Shown here piece by piece: positions 20,458-27,807 of a stretch of 36,333 nt of DNA. The position numbers and the translations under genes were made by a program. Numbering within the stretch: position 1 is the first letter of the stretch; each line of letters opens with the position of its first letter. The notes beneath the pieces are model-generated. The model worked only from the letters and a program-made list of their open reading frames with translations, ran no database searches and was not told the origin of the DNA. Source of the stretch: Staphylococcus simiae. GTDB taxonomy: Bacteria > Bacillota > Bacilli > Staphylococcales > Staphylococcaceae. Where the stretch lies: positions 1 through 36,333 of the forward strand of contig NZ_PPQR01000023.1 of NCBI RefSeq assembly GCF_002902085.1. Reading direction: 5' to 3'.

Positions 20458-20860
20458 GGTTCTCTATTTTTTATGACTGATAAATAAAAAATGAATAATT
20501 TAAAATAAAAAATTATTCGAGACTCCTGAGGTAGGGACCCAACACAGAGAAACTGTGAAACAGTTTCTACAAGAAATGCAAGTTGGGCAACAGTGCTAGT
20601 CGAAGACCCGGGCCCCAACACAAAGAAACTGATGAATCAGTTTCTACAAACTATGCCAGTTGGGGAGGCTGAGACAGCACCCTAGGAAGGGACCCAACAC
20701 AGAAAAATTCTATAATTAGAATTTTTTCCATAATGTACAAGTTGGGCATTGGGGCCCCAGCAAAGAAAAATTCTGTCAAAAGAATTTTTACTTTAGTGTG
20801 CAAGCTGGGGTGCGAGGCTTAAAAAAATAATTATGTATCAGTCCAATTTGTTAGAGAACC
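20458..20860 (+). repeat. STAR-type repeat cassette B with perfect 9-bp inverted ends
   Basis: A 403-bp element. Ends: GGTTCTCTA (20458-20466), 8 bp, GACTGATAAATAA (20475-20487); and TTATGTATCAGTC (20831-20843), 8 bp, TAGAGAACC (20852-20860). The flanks GTTTAGTT (20450-20457) and GTTTATTT (20861-20868) match 7 of 8. It carries four double-stem hairpin modules: 20538-20587 (outer CCCAAC/GTTGGG), 20613-20665 (CCCCAAC/GTTGGGG), 20693-20746 (CCCAAC/GTTGGG) and 20755-20810 (CCCCAGC/GCTGGGG). An end-like fragment, GAGACAGCACC, lies internally at 20671-20681, so the element looks composite. Confidence 0.88.
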
Positions 20861-20909
20861 GTTTATTTTTGAAATTATAAGTAGTAATAAGGGTATTTTA
20901 ATATAAATA

Positions 20910-20980
20910 GGTTCCTATATTTTAGGGACTACTAAGTAAAAAGTAAATAATTATGTATTAGTCCAAGTTGAGACAGCACC
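20910..20980. repeat. Minimal cassette: both ends, no hairpin modules
   Basis: GGTTCCTAT (20910-20918), 8 bp, GACTACTAAGTAA (20927-20939), then almost directly TTATGTATTAGTC (20951-20963), 8 bp, GACAGCACC (20972-20980). It keeps the spacing of the larger cassettes but has lost or never had a core. Flanks TATAAATA and TATACATT match 6 of 8. The rest of the 20981-21108 gap shows no gene. Confidence 0.65.
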
Positions 20981-21108
20981 TATACATTCCATTAATTATA
21001 TAATTTTTAATAATAACTCAAGAGGACTTTAATTGATGGATTTTATTTATAGTAGAATGAGATAATATATTTAACATAAACATTAGTTAAAGATTAAAAG
21101 GAGTTCAT

Positions 21109-22599
21109 ATGGCAATAAATTTTAAAATAAATGCAACAAATACACAGGCTAATAAAATAGACACTATTATTATTGGTGTGCCAGATCATTTTAATCAAAC
21201 AGGGTCAATTATATTTGAAAATGAAGATTTGACAGCAACATTAGAAATTTTTAAACATCAACATATCATAGGAAGTACTTTAGGTAAAATATATTCGACA
21301 GCCCTAATGATCGATGGTCATTACAAACGATTAGTAACAATAGGCCTGGGTAATTTAAAAAAATTACAATATGCGGATATGCTTAACATTTGGGGTACCT
21401 TATTTCAATATATGAAAGACGAGCATATTGTTAATAGTTACTTAATGTTAGATAGTCTGATTACTAAATATAGTAAAAATAATGATATGTTATTTAGTTG
21501 TGCCTTACAAAGTGTGCGATCAATTTATCAATTTGATGATTATGCTTCAAATAAAAGAGCGCCATTTAATTTAGATATCTACTTACAAAGTAACGAAGCT
21601 ATTGATACTACTATAATTCACAATGGGCAAATCATAGGGCAAGCAATTAATTTAGTACGTGATATTAGTCAAATTCCATCTAATATTTTAACGCCACAGT
21701 ATGTTGCCCATGATATTCAACAACGTTTTGAAAATTCTGCAGTTACTGTTGATGTTAAATCTGGAAATGATATTGTGGCTGAAGGGTTTGGCTTAATTCA
21801 AGCAGTTGGACAAGGCAGTAGTAATCACCCAAGTTTAATAACGTTAACTTATAATGGTGCCAATAAGTCACAACCTGTTATAGCATTGGTAGGTAAAGGT
21901 TTAACCTATCAAGTTAACAACGCATTTAATAGCAATAACCATTCAAAACAACTGATTAGTACAAATATGAATGAAGCAGCTACTATAGTAGCAATCGTTG
22001 AAGCGGTCAATAAATTAAAATTGCCTATTAATATTGTTGCTATCATTGCTTGTGCAGATAATCGACAAAATATGATAAAACTTAATGACATATATACAGG
22101 GATTAGTGGTGAGTCAATAGAAATTGTTAATAATGATGATATTGGCACTTTATTATTAGCAGATGCTGTTCAATATGCTAATCAATTTCAACCTCAATTA
22201 ATTATCGATATCGCTATTTTATCTCAAGAAATTATTTCAACATTAGGTAGTAATAAGGCAGCTGTTTTCCAACAACGGTGTGAGGATATACTCCGACATA
22301 TTCGAGAAGTTGCTGAATTACATGATGAAATGATTTATGAATTGCCATTAACCAAAATTGAGCGACAATTAATTTTACAGAGTAACATTGCAGATTTAAT
22401 TAATGATACGAATCAATATCAACAAGGAAAAACACTATTTGATGCTAGTTTTATTTGTCATTTTGCTGGTAACACCCCATACATTCATTTTGATATAACT
22501 GGTCCTGCAATTGATAATGTTGATACATATAATGGACCTCAAGGTGCTAGTGGCTTCTTAGTTACCACATTGATTCAATGGTTGTTAACATTAAAATAG
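21109..22599 (+). CDS. ampA: M17 leucyl aminopeptidase homologue, probable pseudoenzyme
   Basis: 496 residues, the full length of M17 (PepA/AmpA) enzymes, with no frame break. AAAAGGAG precedes ATG 21109. The fold-level sequence is clear (RDISQIPSNILTPQYVA; VGKGLTY; ADAVQYANQFQP; HFDITGPA), but the active site is altered. Lys263 remains, yet the metal Asp of GITxDSGG is Gln268, the DMxGAA aspartate is Asn286, and NTDAEGRL has become NNDDIGTL: Asp343 is kept, the metal Glu is Ile345 and the catalytic Arg is Thr347. The S. aureus protein at this locus, as I remember it, has the intact motifs. Peptidase activity is therefore unlikely; a structural or DNA-binding role, as known for E. coli PepA, is conceivable. 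Confidence 0.85.
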   Translation: MAINFKINATNTQANKIDTIIIGVPDHFNQTGSIIFENEDLTATLEIFKHQHIIGSTLGKIYSTALMIDGHYKRLVTIGLGNLKKLQYADMLNIWGTLFQYMKDEHIVNSYLMLDSLITKYSKNNDMLFSCALQSVRSIYQFDDYASNKRAPFNLDIYLQSNEAIDTTIIHNGQIIGQAINLVRDISQIPSNILTPQYVAHDIQQRFENSAVTVDVKSGNDIVAEGFGLIQAVGQGSSNHPSLITLTYNGANKSQPVIALVGKGLTYQVNNAFNSNNHSKQLISTNMNEAATIVAIVEAVNKLKLPINIVAIIACADNRQNMIKLNDIYTGISGESIEIVNNDDIGTLLLADAVQYANQFQPQLIIDIAILSQEIISTLGSNKAAVFQQRCEDILRHIREVAELHDEMIYELPLTKIERQLILQSNIADLINDTNQYQQGKTLFDASFICHFAGNTPYIHFDITGPAIDNVDTYNGPQGASGFLVTTLIQWLLTLK

Positions 22600-22795
22600 C
22601 TAACATAGATGCTAAATGTATGATTTATCGTTGTTTTGTAATTTAGACAATATTACTAATTACGACATAGTAAATACAGATGGCAATTTGTCCAAACTCC
22701 TCAAAATATAGGCTTTAATGATCTGTTATAACTAATGAGGACATTTACTTTATAATTTGTATTTTTTTAAATTTCTAATAATTGACTATTTAGTA

Positions 22796-22824
22796 TTGAC
22801 AGGGGAATAAGCTACTGCTAAGAT
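22796..22824 (+). promoter_or_regulatory. Promoter of the YuiF-like antiporter gene
   Basis: A perfect -35, TTGACA (22796-22801), 17 bp, then TAAGAT (22819-22824) preceded by TGC, an extended -10. It lies 47 bp upstream of the start. Confidence 0.65.
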
Positions 22825-22870
22825 GAATTTTATAAATACTTTAGTTCGATAGAGTGATAAAGGATGGTAA

Positions 22871-24190
22871 ATGATGATAAATGCAGTGGTAATAGCAGTA
22901 TTGTTAATGATTATATTGTGCTTATGCCGATTAAATGTAGTTATTAGCTTGTTTATAAGCGCGCTTGTTGGGGGCATGATTTCTGGCATGAGCGTTGAAA
23001 AAGTGATTAATGTTTTTGGTAAGAACATTGTTGATGGTGCAGAGGTAGCGTTAAGTTATGCCTTATTAGGTGGTTTTGCCGCACTAATTTCCTATAGTGG
23101 TATTACAGATTATTTGGTAGGTAAGATTATTGAGGCCATTCATTCTGAAAATAGTCGTTGGTCTCGTATTAAAGTAAAAATAGTGATATTAATTGCCTTA
23201 TTAGCTATGAGTATTATGAGTCAAAACTTGATACCTGTGCACATTGCATTTATTCCTATTGTAATTCCACCATTATTAAGTTTATTTAATGATTTAAAAA
23301 TTGATAGACGATTAATAGGATTAGTTATTGGATTTGGACTTTGCTTCCCATATGTGTTATTACCATATGGCTTCGGACAAATTTTCCAACAAATTATTCA
23401 AAGTGGTTTTGAAAAAGCACACCATCCGATTGAATTTAATATGATTTGGAAAGCAATGTTAATTCCATCAATGGGTTATATCGTAGGTTTACTTTTTGGT
23501 ATGTTCGTTTATCGTAAGCCAAGAGAATACGAAGATAGAAATATATCAGGGGAAGAAACGATTCCACAATTAAAACCATATATACTCATAGTTACTGTAG
23601 TTGCTATATTGGCAACCTTCCTTGTTCAAACATTTACTAAATCAATGATCTTCGGCGCATTAGCAGGGGTGTTAGTATTTTTCTTATCTCGAGCTTACAA
23701 ATGGTATGAATTGGATGCTAAATTTGTTGAAGGTATAAAAATTATGGCTTATATTGGTGTAGTTATTTTAACTGCAAATGGCTTTGCAGGTGTCATGAAT
23801 GCTACTGGAGATATAGGTGAATTAGTTAAAGTGTTAACACATGTCACTGGTGATAATAAATTAATTAGTATAATTGTCATGTATCTTATAGGTTTAATTG
23901 TCACATTAGGTATTGGTTCATCATTTGCTACAATTCCTATTATTGCCTCGCTCTTTATTCCATATGGTGTGTCTATAGGCTTAGATACTATGGCATTAAT
24001 TGCATTGATTGGTACTGCAAGTGCATTAGGTGATTCTGGTTCTCCTGCAAGTGATTCAACATTAGGTCCAACTGCTGGTTTAAATGTCGATGGTCAACAT
24101 GACCACATTAGAGATACGTGTATACCTAACTTTCTATTCTATAATATACCGTTAATGATTTTTGGTATTATAGCTGCGATGGTATTATAA
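22871..24190 (+). CDS. Na+/H+ antiporter family transporter (YuiF-like)
   Basis: A 439-residue membrane protein with about 11-12 hydrophobic segments. The C-terminal motif GTASALGDSGSPASDSTLGPTAG is characteristic of the family related to NhaC/DcuC carriers and B. subtilis YuiF, a predicted amino acid or sodium-coupled transporter. Tandem ATGs lie at 22871 and 22874, with AAAGGATGG upstream. It follows the AmpA homologue, as yuiF is linked to yuiE (aminopeptidase) in Bacillus. That pairing hints at peptide or amino acid metabolism, but the substrate is not known. Confidence 0.85.
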   Translation: MMINAVVIAVLLMIILCLCRLNVVISLFISALVGGMISGMSVEKVINVFGKNIVDGAEVALSYALLGGFAALISYSGITDYLVGKIIEAIHSENSRWSRIKVKIVILIALLAMSIMSQNLIPVHIAFIPIVIPPLLSLFNDLKIDRRLIGLVIGFGLCFPYVLLPYGFGQIFQQIIQSGFEKAHHPIEFNMIWKAMLIPSMGYIVGLLFGMFVYRKPREYEDRNISGEETIPQLKPYILIVTVVAILATFLVQTFTKSMIFGALAGVLVFFLSRAYKWYELDAKFVEGIKIMAYIGVVILTANGFAGVMNATGDIGELVKVLTHVTGDNKLISIIVMYLIGLIVTLGIGSSFATIPIIASLFIPYGVSIGLDTMALIALIGTASALGDSGSPASDSTLGPTAGLNVDGQHDHIRDTCIPNFLFYNIPLMIFGIIAAMVL

Positions 24191-24211
24191 ATTAGAAGAG
24201 GTGATTAATAT

Positions 24212-24589
24212 ATGACAAATTTATTAGAAACGTTTGACATGACAGTGGATCATCAAGAAGAGGGCTATGTTGTGATGTCAATGCCTGTAACTGATAAAGT
24301 GAAACAACCTTTTGGCTATTTACATGGGGGAGCAACGATTGCTTTAGGAGAGACAGCGTGTTCAATAGGTTCTGCGAATTTAATTGATACCACACAATTT
24401 ATCCCATTAGGTTTAGAGATGAATGCTAATCATATTCATTCTGCTCAAGATGGTCGTGTTACTGCTACTGCTAAAATTGTTCATCAAGGTAAGAGTACAC
24501 ATGTTTGGAATATTGAAATTACCAATGACCGTGGACAATTAGTCAGTATCATGAGAGGAACTATAGCTATAAAAGCATTAAAAAATTAA
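24212..24589 (+). CDS. menI: Hotdog-fold thioesterase, MenI/YuxO-like
   Basis: 125 residues, PaaI-type hotdog domain. QPFGYLHGGATIALGET (residues 32-48) holds the conserved HGG turn and Glu47, the expected catalytic carboxylate. The closest named relative by length and context is B. subtilis YuxO (MenI), which hydrolyses 1,4-dihydroxy-2-naphthoyl-CoA in menaquinone synthesis and also lies next to the Mrp antiporter operon. AGAGGTGAT precedes ATG 24212, 21 bp after the antiporter stop. Menaquinone is the acceptor of the two NADH dehydrogenases upstream. The DHNA-CoA assignment is by homology, not proven. Confidence 0.8.
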   Translation: MTNLLETFDMTVDHQEEGYVVMSMPVTDKVKQPFGYLHGGATIALGETACSIGSANLIDTTQFIPLGLEMNANHIHSAQDGRVTATAKIVHQGKSTHVWNIEITNDRGQLVSIMRGTIAIKALKN

Positions 24590-24606
24590 ATATATCATAT
24601 TAATTG

Positions 24607-24640
24607 AAAAGAGCTTGTCCATAAATGGATGAGCTCTTTT
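24607..24640. terminator. Bidirectional terminator between menI and the flavoprotein gene
   Basis: AAAAGAGCTTGTCCAT (24607-24622) pairs with 24625-24640 over 16 bp with two wobbles. Runs of A and T on the two sides suit both converging genes. Confidence 0.85.
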
Positions 24641-24664
24641 ATATTTTACGATATTACATATATT

Positions 24665-25825
24665 TTAAGCACTATGTTGATGTCGTTTATTAAATGCTTG
24701 TTCAAGGCGCTCAGCTGCTTTTCTTCCACCCATAATATTTCTAGCAAAAGGACCTAATTCTAAATCTGCAAAACATCCTGCTACAAATAAATTAGGCAAC
24801 CATTCTAATTCATGATTGAGAGATGGATAATGGCAGTCATTTAAGGGAGCGTGACAGTTGTTTACTAATTGCTTGACTAATGGTTGATTCATAAAATTAC
24901 GTTCAAAGCCAGTGGCAACGAGTATATGATGATAATTAACTTTTTCATCATCTGTTATAATCTGATGATTTATGGAATCAATACTTTTGATAGGTGTACG
25001 ATGAATGACAATACTTCCATTTTTAATATGTTTTTTAAGTCTTAAATATAGTTCATGAGGCATTGATCCTGGATGTTTTTCTTGCATTAAAATTTGGTAT
25101 CTTTGTTGCATACTTTTAATTTTTAAAAAGGGAGCCATATTTTTAGGGCCTAACCAGGCTGGATCACCATCAAAATCATGAATTTCGAAATCTTTATTGA
25201 GCCACAAATGAATCGTTTTGTCGTAGTTTTGTTTTAACAACTTTAAAGATAAATGTGCAGCTGTAATACCGCTTCCTACAATATGATCAACATTAGGATA
25301 AATGTCATCGTTTATATGACAATCAAAAATATGATTAACGTTCGTTTTGTTTAGTAGGACATCAGGAATATGGAGTGTATTCGTACTACCAATCGCAAGT
25401 ATTACACAATCAGTTATTATTTGTTGATGGTTCTTTAATGTAAGATGCCATTGATCTTTATACTGTGCAATACCTACTACAGAATCCTTGATATGACATT
25501 GTATTAAATCAACATTGCTAACTGATTGCTTAACATGATTGATAAACATATTTAATTCAGGTCTTTGATAAGGTCCATAAAAAGCGTTCGTATATTGATT
25601 TGTTTTCGCGAATTGTTTTAGATGAAATGGTTGTGGATGTACGTGATGTACGATAGGCGACCTAAGATAAGGCATCTCTATACGATGGGCATAGTCAACA
25701 AATCTTTGGCAAAAACTGTCATGTGGATCAATGATAGATAATTTATGTATAGATAAACCAAGTGATAATAATTTTAAAGCAATAGTAGTGCCTTGCACGC
25801 CACCGCCAATAATTGTCCAATGCAT
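24665..25825 (-). CDS. FAD/NAD(P)-binding oxidoreductase (lysine/ornithine monooxygenase-like)
   Basis: 386 residues. An N-terminal FAD site (TIIGGGVQGTTIAL, Gly7-Gly9-Gly12), a second nucleotide site (IVGSGITAAHLSLKLL) and the ATGFERN motif place it among flavoproteins related to N-hydroxylating monooxygenases and SidA/YpdA-like proteins. The ending AGCFADLELGPFARNIMGGRKAAERL is typical of the group. No siderophore genes are nearby, so a role in hydroxamate synthesis is not supported. AGAAGG lies upstream of ATG 25825. The substrate is unknown. Confidence 0.8.
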   Translation of the reverse strand: MHWTIIGGGVQGTTIALKLLSLGLSIHKLSIIDPHDSFCQRFVDYAHRIEMPYLRSPIVHHVHPQPFHLKQFAKTNQYTNAFYGPYQRPELNMFINHVKQSVSNVDLIQCHIKDSVVGIAQYKDQWHLTLKNHQQIITDCVILAIGSTNTLHIPDVLLNKTNVNHIFDCHINDDIYPNVDHIVGSGITAAHLSLKLLKQNYDKTIHLWLNKDFEIHDFDGDPAWLGPKNMAPFLKIKSMQQRYQILMQEKHPGSMPHELYLRLKKHIKNGSIVIHRTPIKSIDSINHQIITDDEKVNYHHILVATGFERNFMNQPLVKQLVNNCHAPLNDCHYPSLNHELEWLPNLFVAGCFADLELGPFARNIMGGRKAAERLEQAFNKRHQHSA

Positions 25826-26132
25826 AATAGACCTTCTTTCTAAATACTATCTTTTAAAACGTAACAATTACGATTTATAAAAATATCATAATATACAGCG
25901 ACTAATTTCGCAAATAATTTTGTAAAATACCAGAAAAGAAGGTGTGTATTTTTACTATAGAGAAAGTTTTTTACAATTAATTTTTAACTAGGCTTGTATG
26001 GTTATAATAACTTTTCAACATTGAACACTAATCATTGTAATAATAAATATGATGTGATTATTCAACCATAAAATATTTTTTCAAATTCTTTAATAAATTG
26101 TAGCAGCTGTATATTACAAAGTTTCACAAAGA
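25826..26132. other. Gap before repeat cassette C, nothing identified
   Basis: AT-rich, with only very short open frames. A tiny CGTAA-CAA-TTACG hairpin lies near 25860. It presumably holds the promoter of the flavoprotein gene, but no confident -35/-10 pair is visible. Confidence 0.3.
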
Positions 26133-26641
26133 GTTTCTCTATTTTTTTAGGATTGATAAAGAAAAAGTGACTAATTTAAAATATAAATTATTTTGAAGGC
26201 AAGACTCCTGAGGTAGGGACCCAACATAAAAAAATTCTATGATTAGAATTTTTTCTTTAATGTGCAAGTTGGGCAAGGGACCCAACACAGAGAAACTGTG
26301 AAACAGTTTCAACGAGCAATGCAGGGACCCGTCATAGAAAAATTTTATAACTAAAATTTTTACTTTAATGTGCCAGACGGGCAAAGTTGGGCAAGAGCTA
26401 GTAAAGATTGTAAATCTAACTAGTTTTAAAGGATTACAATTGATTGCTATAACAAAGGTTTACAGTTTATTACTTCATAATAAACTGCATAAGATTTTCT
26501 AGCTATCAAGATAGCAGAAACTCTAACAATTGCATAGGGACCCAACATAGAGAATTTCGTCAAGAAATTCTACGGACAATGCAGGTTGGGCAAGAGCTAG
26601 TAAAGATTAAAAATCTAACTAGCTCTAATTGGGAGAGAACC
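26133..26641 (+). repeat. STAR-type repeat cassette C with nested hairpin modules
   Basis: About 509 bp. The left end is GTTTCTCTA (26133-26141), 9 bp, GATTGATAAAGAA; the right end keeps only GAGAGAACC (26633-26641). Modules: 26220-26273; 26281-26391, which contains a complete module of another type at 26328-26381 (outer CCCGTC/GACGGG) inserted in its 3' tail; 26541-26590; and a GAGCTAGT/ACTAGCTC hairpin at 26593-26626. Between them lies the dispersed module (26395-26534) that also occurs after the fic gene. No flanking duplication is evident. A large minus-strand open frame across it is an artefact of the repeats. Confidence 0.85.
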
Positions 26642-26646
26642 TAAAA

Positions 26647-26685
26647 AAACTGTCAATGAAGGGTAATTAACCTCACTGACAGTTT
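26647..26685 (-). terminator. Terminator of the mnh operon
   Basis: AAACTGTCA (26647-26655) pairs with TGACAGTTT (26677-26685), with further TGA/TCA and GG/CC pairing inside. On the minus strand it is followed by seven T. It lies 15 bp after the mnhG stop. Confidence 0.88.
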
Positions 26686-26699
26686 GATAATGACAAAAT

Positions 26700-27056
26700 T
26701 TATAATTTAGTATCTTGTAAATCTTTTTCTATTTCATCTACTTTTGTCTTTTTAGTATATGGAGTTTTAGTATTGTATGCTGCTTTCATAATCATATGAC
26801 TAGAAAGTGGGCCGGTAATTAAAACAAAGATAATCGCAATAATAATTTGCATATTTACAGTACCTTTAGTAGCAATAAAGTATAAAAAAGCTCCGAAAAG
26901 TAACGACATCGCACCAAGTGTTGCTGCTTTACCGGCTGCATGCGCTCTTGAATAAATATCTTCTAAGCGTATTAAACCAATAGCTGCTACAACACTAATC
27001 AATGCACCAATGATAACAAAGATAAGTGAGATACTAATCATGATGTTGTTGATCAT
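26700..27056 (-). CDS. mnhG1: Na+/H+ antiporter subunit MnhG1
   Basis: 118 residues from ATG 27056, with AAGGTG upstream; a TTG two codons earlier is possible. Three transmembrane segments lie in the first 90 residues, with the family motif [23 protein letters not shown]. The tail is charged ([17 protein letters not shown]). It is the last subunit of the seven-subunit Mrp-type antiporter, which exchanges Na+ for protons in pH and salt homeostasis. It overlaps mnhF. Several residues differ from the S. aureus protein, supporting a sister species. Confidence 0.95.
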   Translation of the reverse strand: MINNIMISISLIFVIIGALISVVAAIGLIRLEDIYSRAHAAGKAATLGAMSLLFGAFLYFIATKGTVNMQIIIAIIFVLITGPLSSHMIMKAAYNTKTPYTKKTKVDEIEKDLQDTKL

Positions 27057-27327
27057 GTTCAATCACCTTACCTTTATCCATAAATTTAGAAAATACTGCA
27101 GTACCAAGAAATGCTAAGATACCTATTAACATAATAACAACAATCATATAACTTATATCAAGAAGAATGCTAAATAGAGCAATAACAGCCATTAATTGTA
27201 GACCAATAGCATCTAATGCAACGACTCGATCCGCAAGTGATGGACCTAAGACAACCCTAATTAACATAAGTAACATTGATATTACTACAATGATTAAAGC
27301 AATGACTATAATTATTGTATGATCCAT
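27034..27327 (-). CDS. mnhF1: Na+/H+ antiporter subunit MnhF1
   Basis: 97 residues, three transmembrane helices, with the MrpF motif [20 protein letters not shown] read here as [21 protein letters not shown]. The ATG overlaps the mnhE stop by one base and the 3' end overlaps mnhG, so translation is coupled across the operon. Confidence 0.95.
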   Translation of the reverse strand: MDHTIIIVIALIIVVISMLLMLIRVVLGPSLADRVVALDAIGLQLMAVIALFSILLDISYMIVVIMLIGILAFLGTAVFSKFMDKGKVIEHDQQHHD

Positions 27328-27806
27328 TATTCGTCGCCCACCTCTCTAACAATCTTCTCTAATGATGATTTAATACTAGCAATTTCTTCTTCGGTCGTCG
27401 AAAAGTCTATTGCATGTATATAAATTTTACTTCTATCATCACTAACGCCTAATACAACTGTACCTGGTGTTAACGTTATTAAGTTAGACAATAGGACAAT
27501 TTGCCAATCCGTTGTCAGATCGGTTGGATAGACAAAGAATCCAGGTTGATTATTAATGGTTGGTTTAATAATAATTTTTAAGACATCTAAATTAGCTTTA
27601 ATTAATTCGATAAGAAATACTACAATCAATTTAATAATGCGATATAAAGTAATAATATAAAATCTACCTGGTAATACTCTATGTAGGAGATAAACTAAAA
27701 TTAAGCCGAAAATAAAGCCTAGTACAAAGTTGTTCAAATTGTAACTATTTGTTACAAACAACCAAAAGATAGCAATGATTAAGTTTAGTACTATTTGAAT
27801 TGCCAT
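27327..27806 (-). CDS. mnhE1: Na+/H+ antiporter subunit MnhE1
   Basis: 159 residues. Hydrophobic N-terminal half, then the MrpE signature [20 protein letters not shown] and a cytoplasmic C-terminal tail with acidic residues. It starts one base after the mnhD stop, with AGGAGG inside the end of mnhD. It is a structural subunit of the Mrp-type antiporter. Confidence 0.95.
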   Translation of the reverse strand: MAIQIVLNLIIAIFWLFVTNSYNLNNFVLGFIFGLILVYLLHRVLPGRFYIITLYRIIKLIVVFLIELIKANLDVLKIIIKPTINNQPGFFVYPTDLTTDWQIVLLSNLITLTPGTVVLGVSDDRSKIYIHAIDFSTTEEEIASIKSSLEKIVREVGDE

Positions 27807-27807
27807 A

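Noticed and set aside
20388..20621. 77-residue minus-strand reading frame
   Set aside because: It runs through the ndhF terminator and cassette B and consists of repeat sequence.
25940..25990. GTG-started 16-codon frame after GAAGG
   Set aside because: Too short, no family match, ends at TAG after a low-complexity tail; chance is likely.
26139..26384. 81-residue minus-strand reading frame
   Set aside because: It is a translation of the hairpin modules of cassette C; the repeated peptide pieces (such as KILVIKFFYDGSL and KILIIEFFYVGSL) follow from the DNA repeats. No convincing ribosome-binding site.
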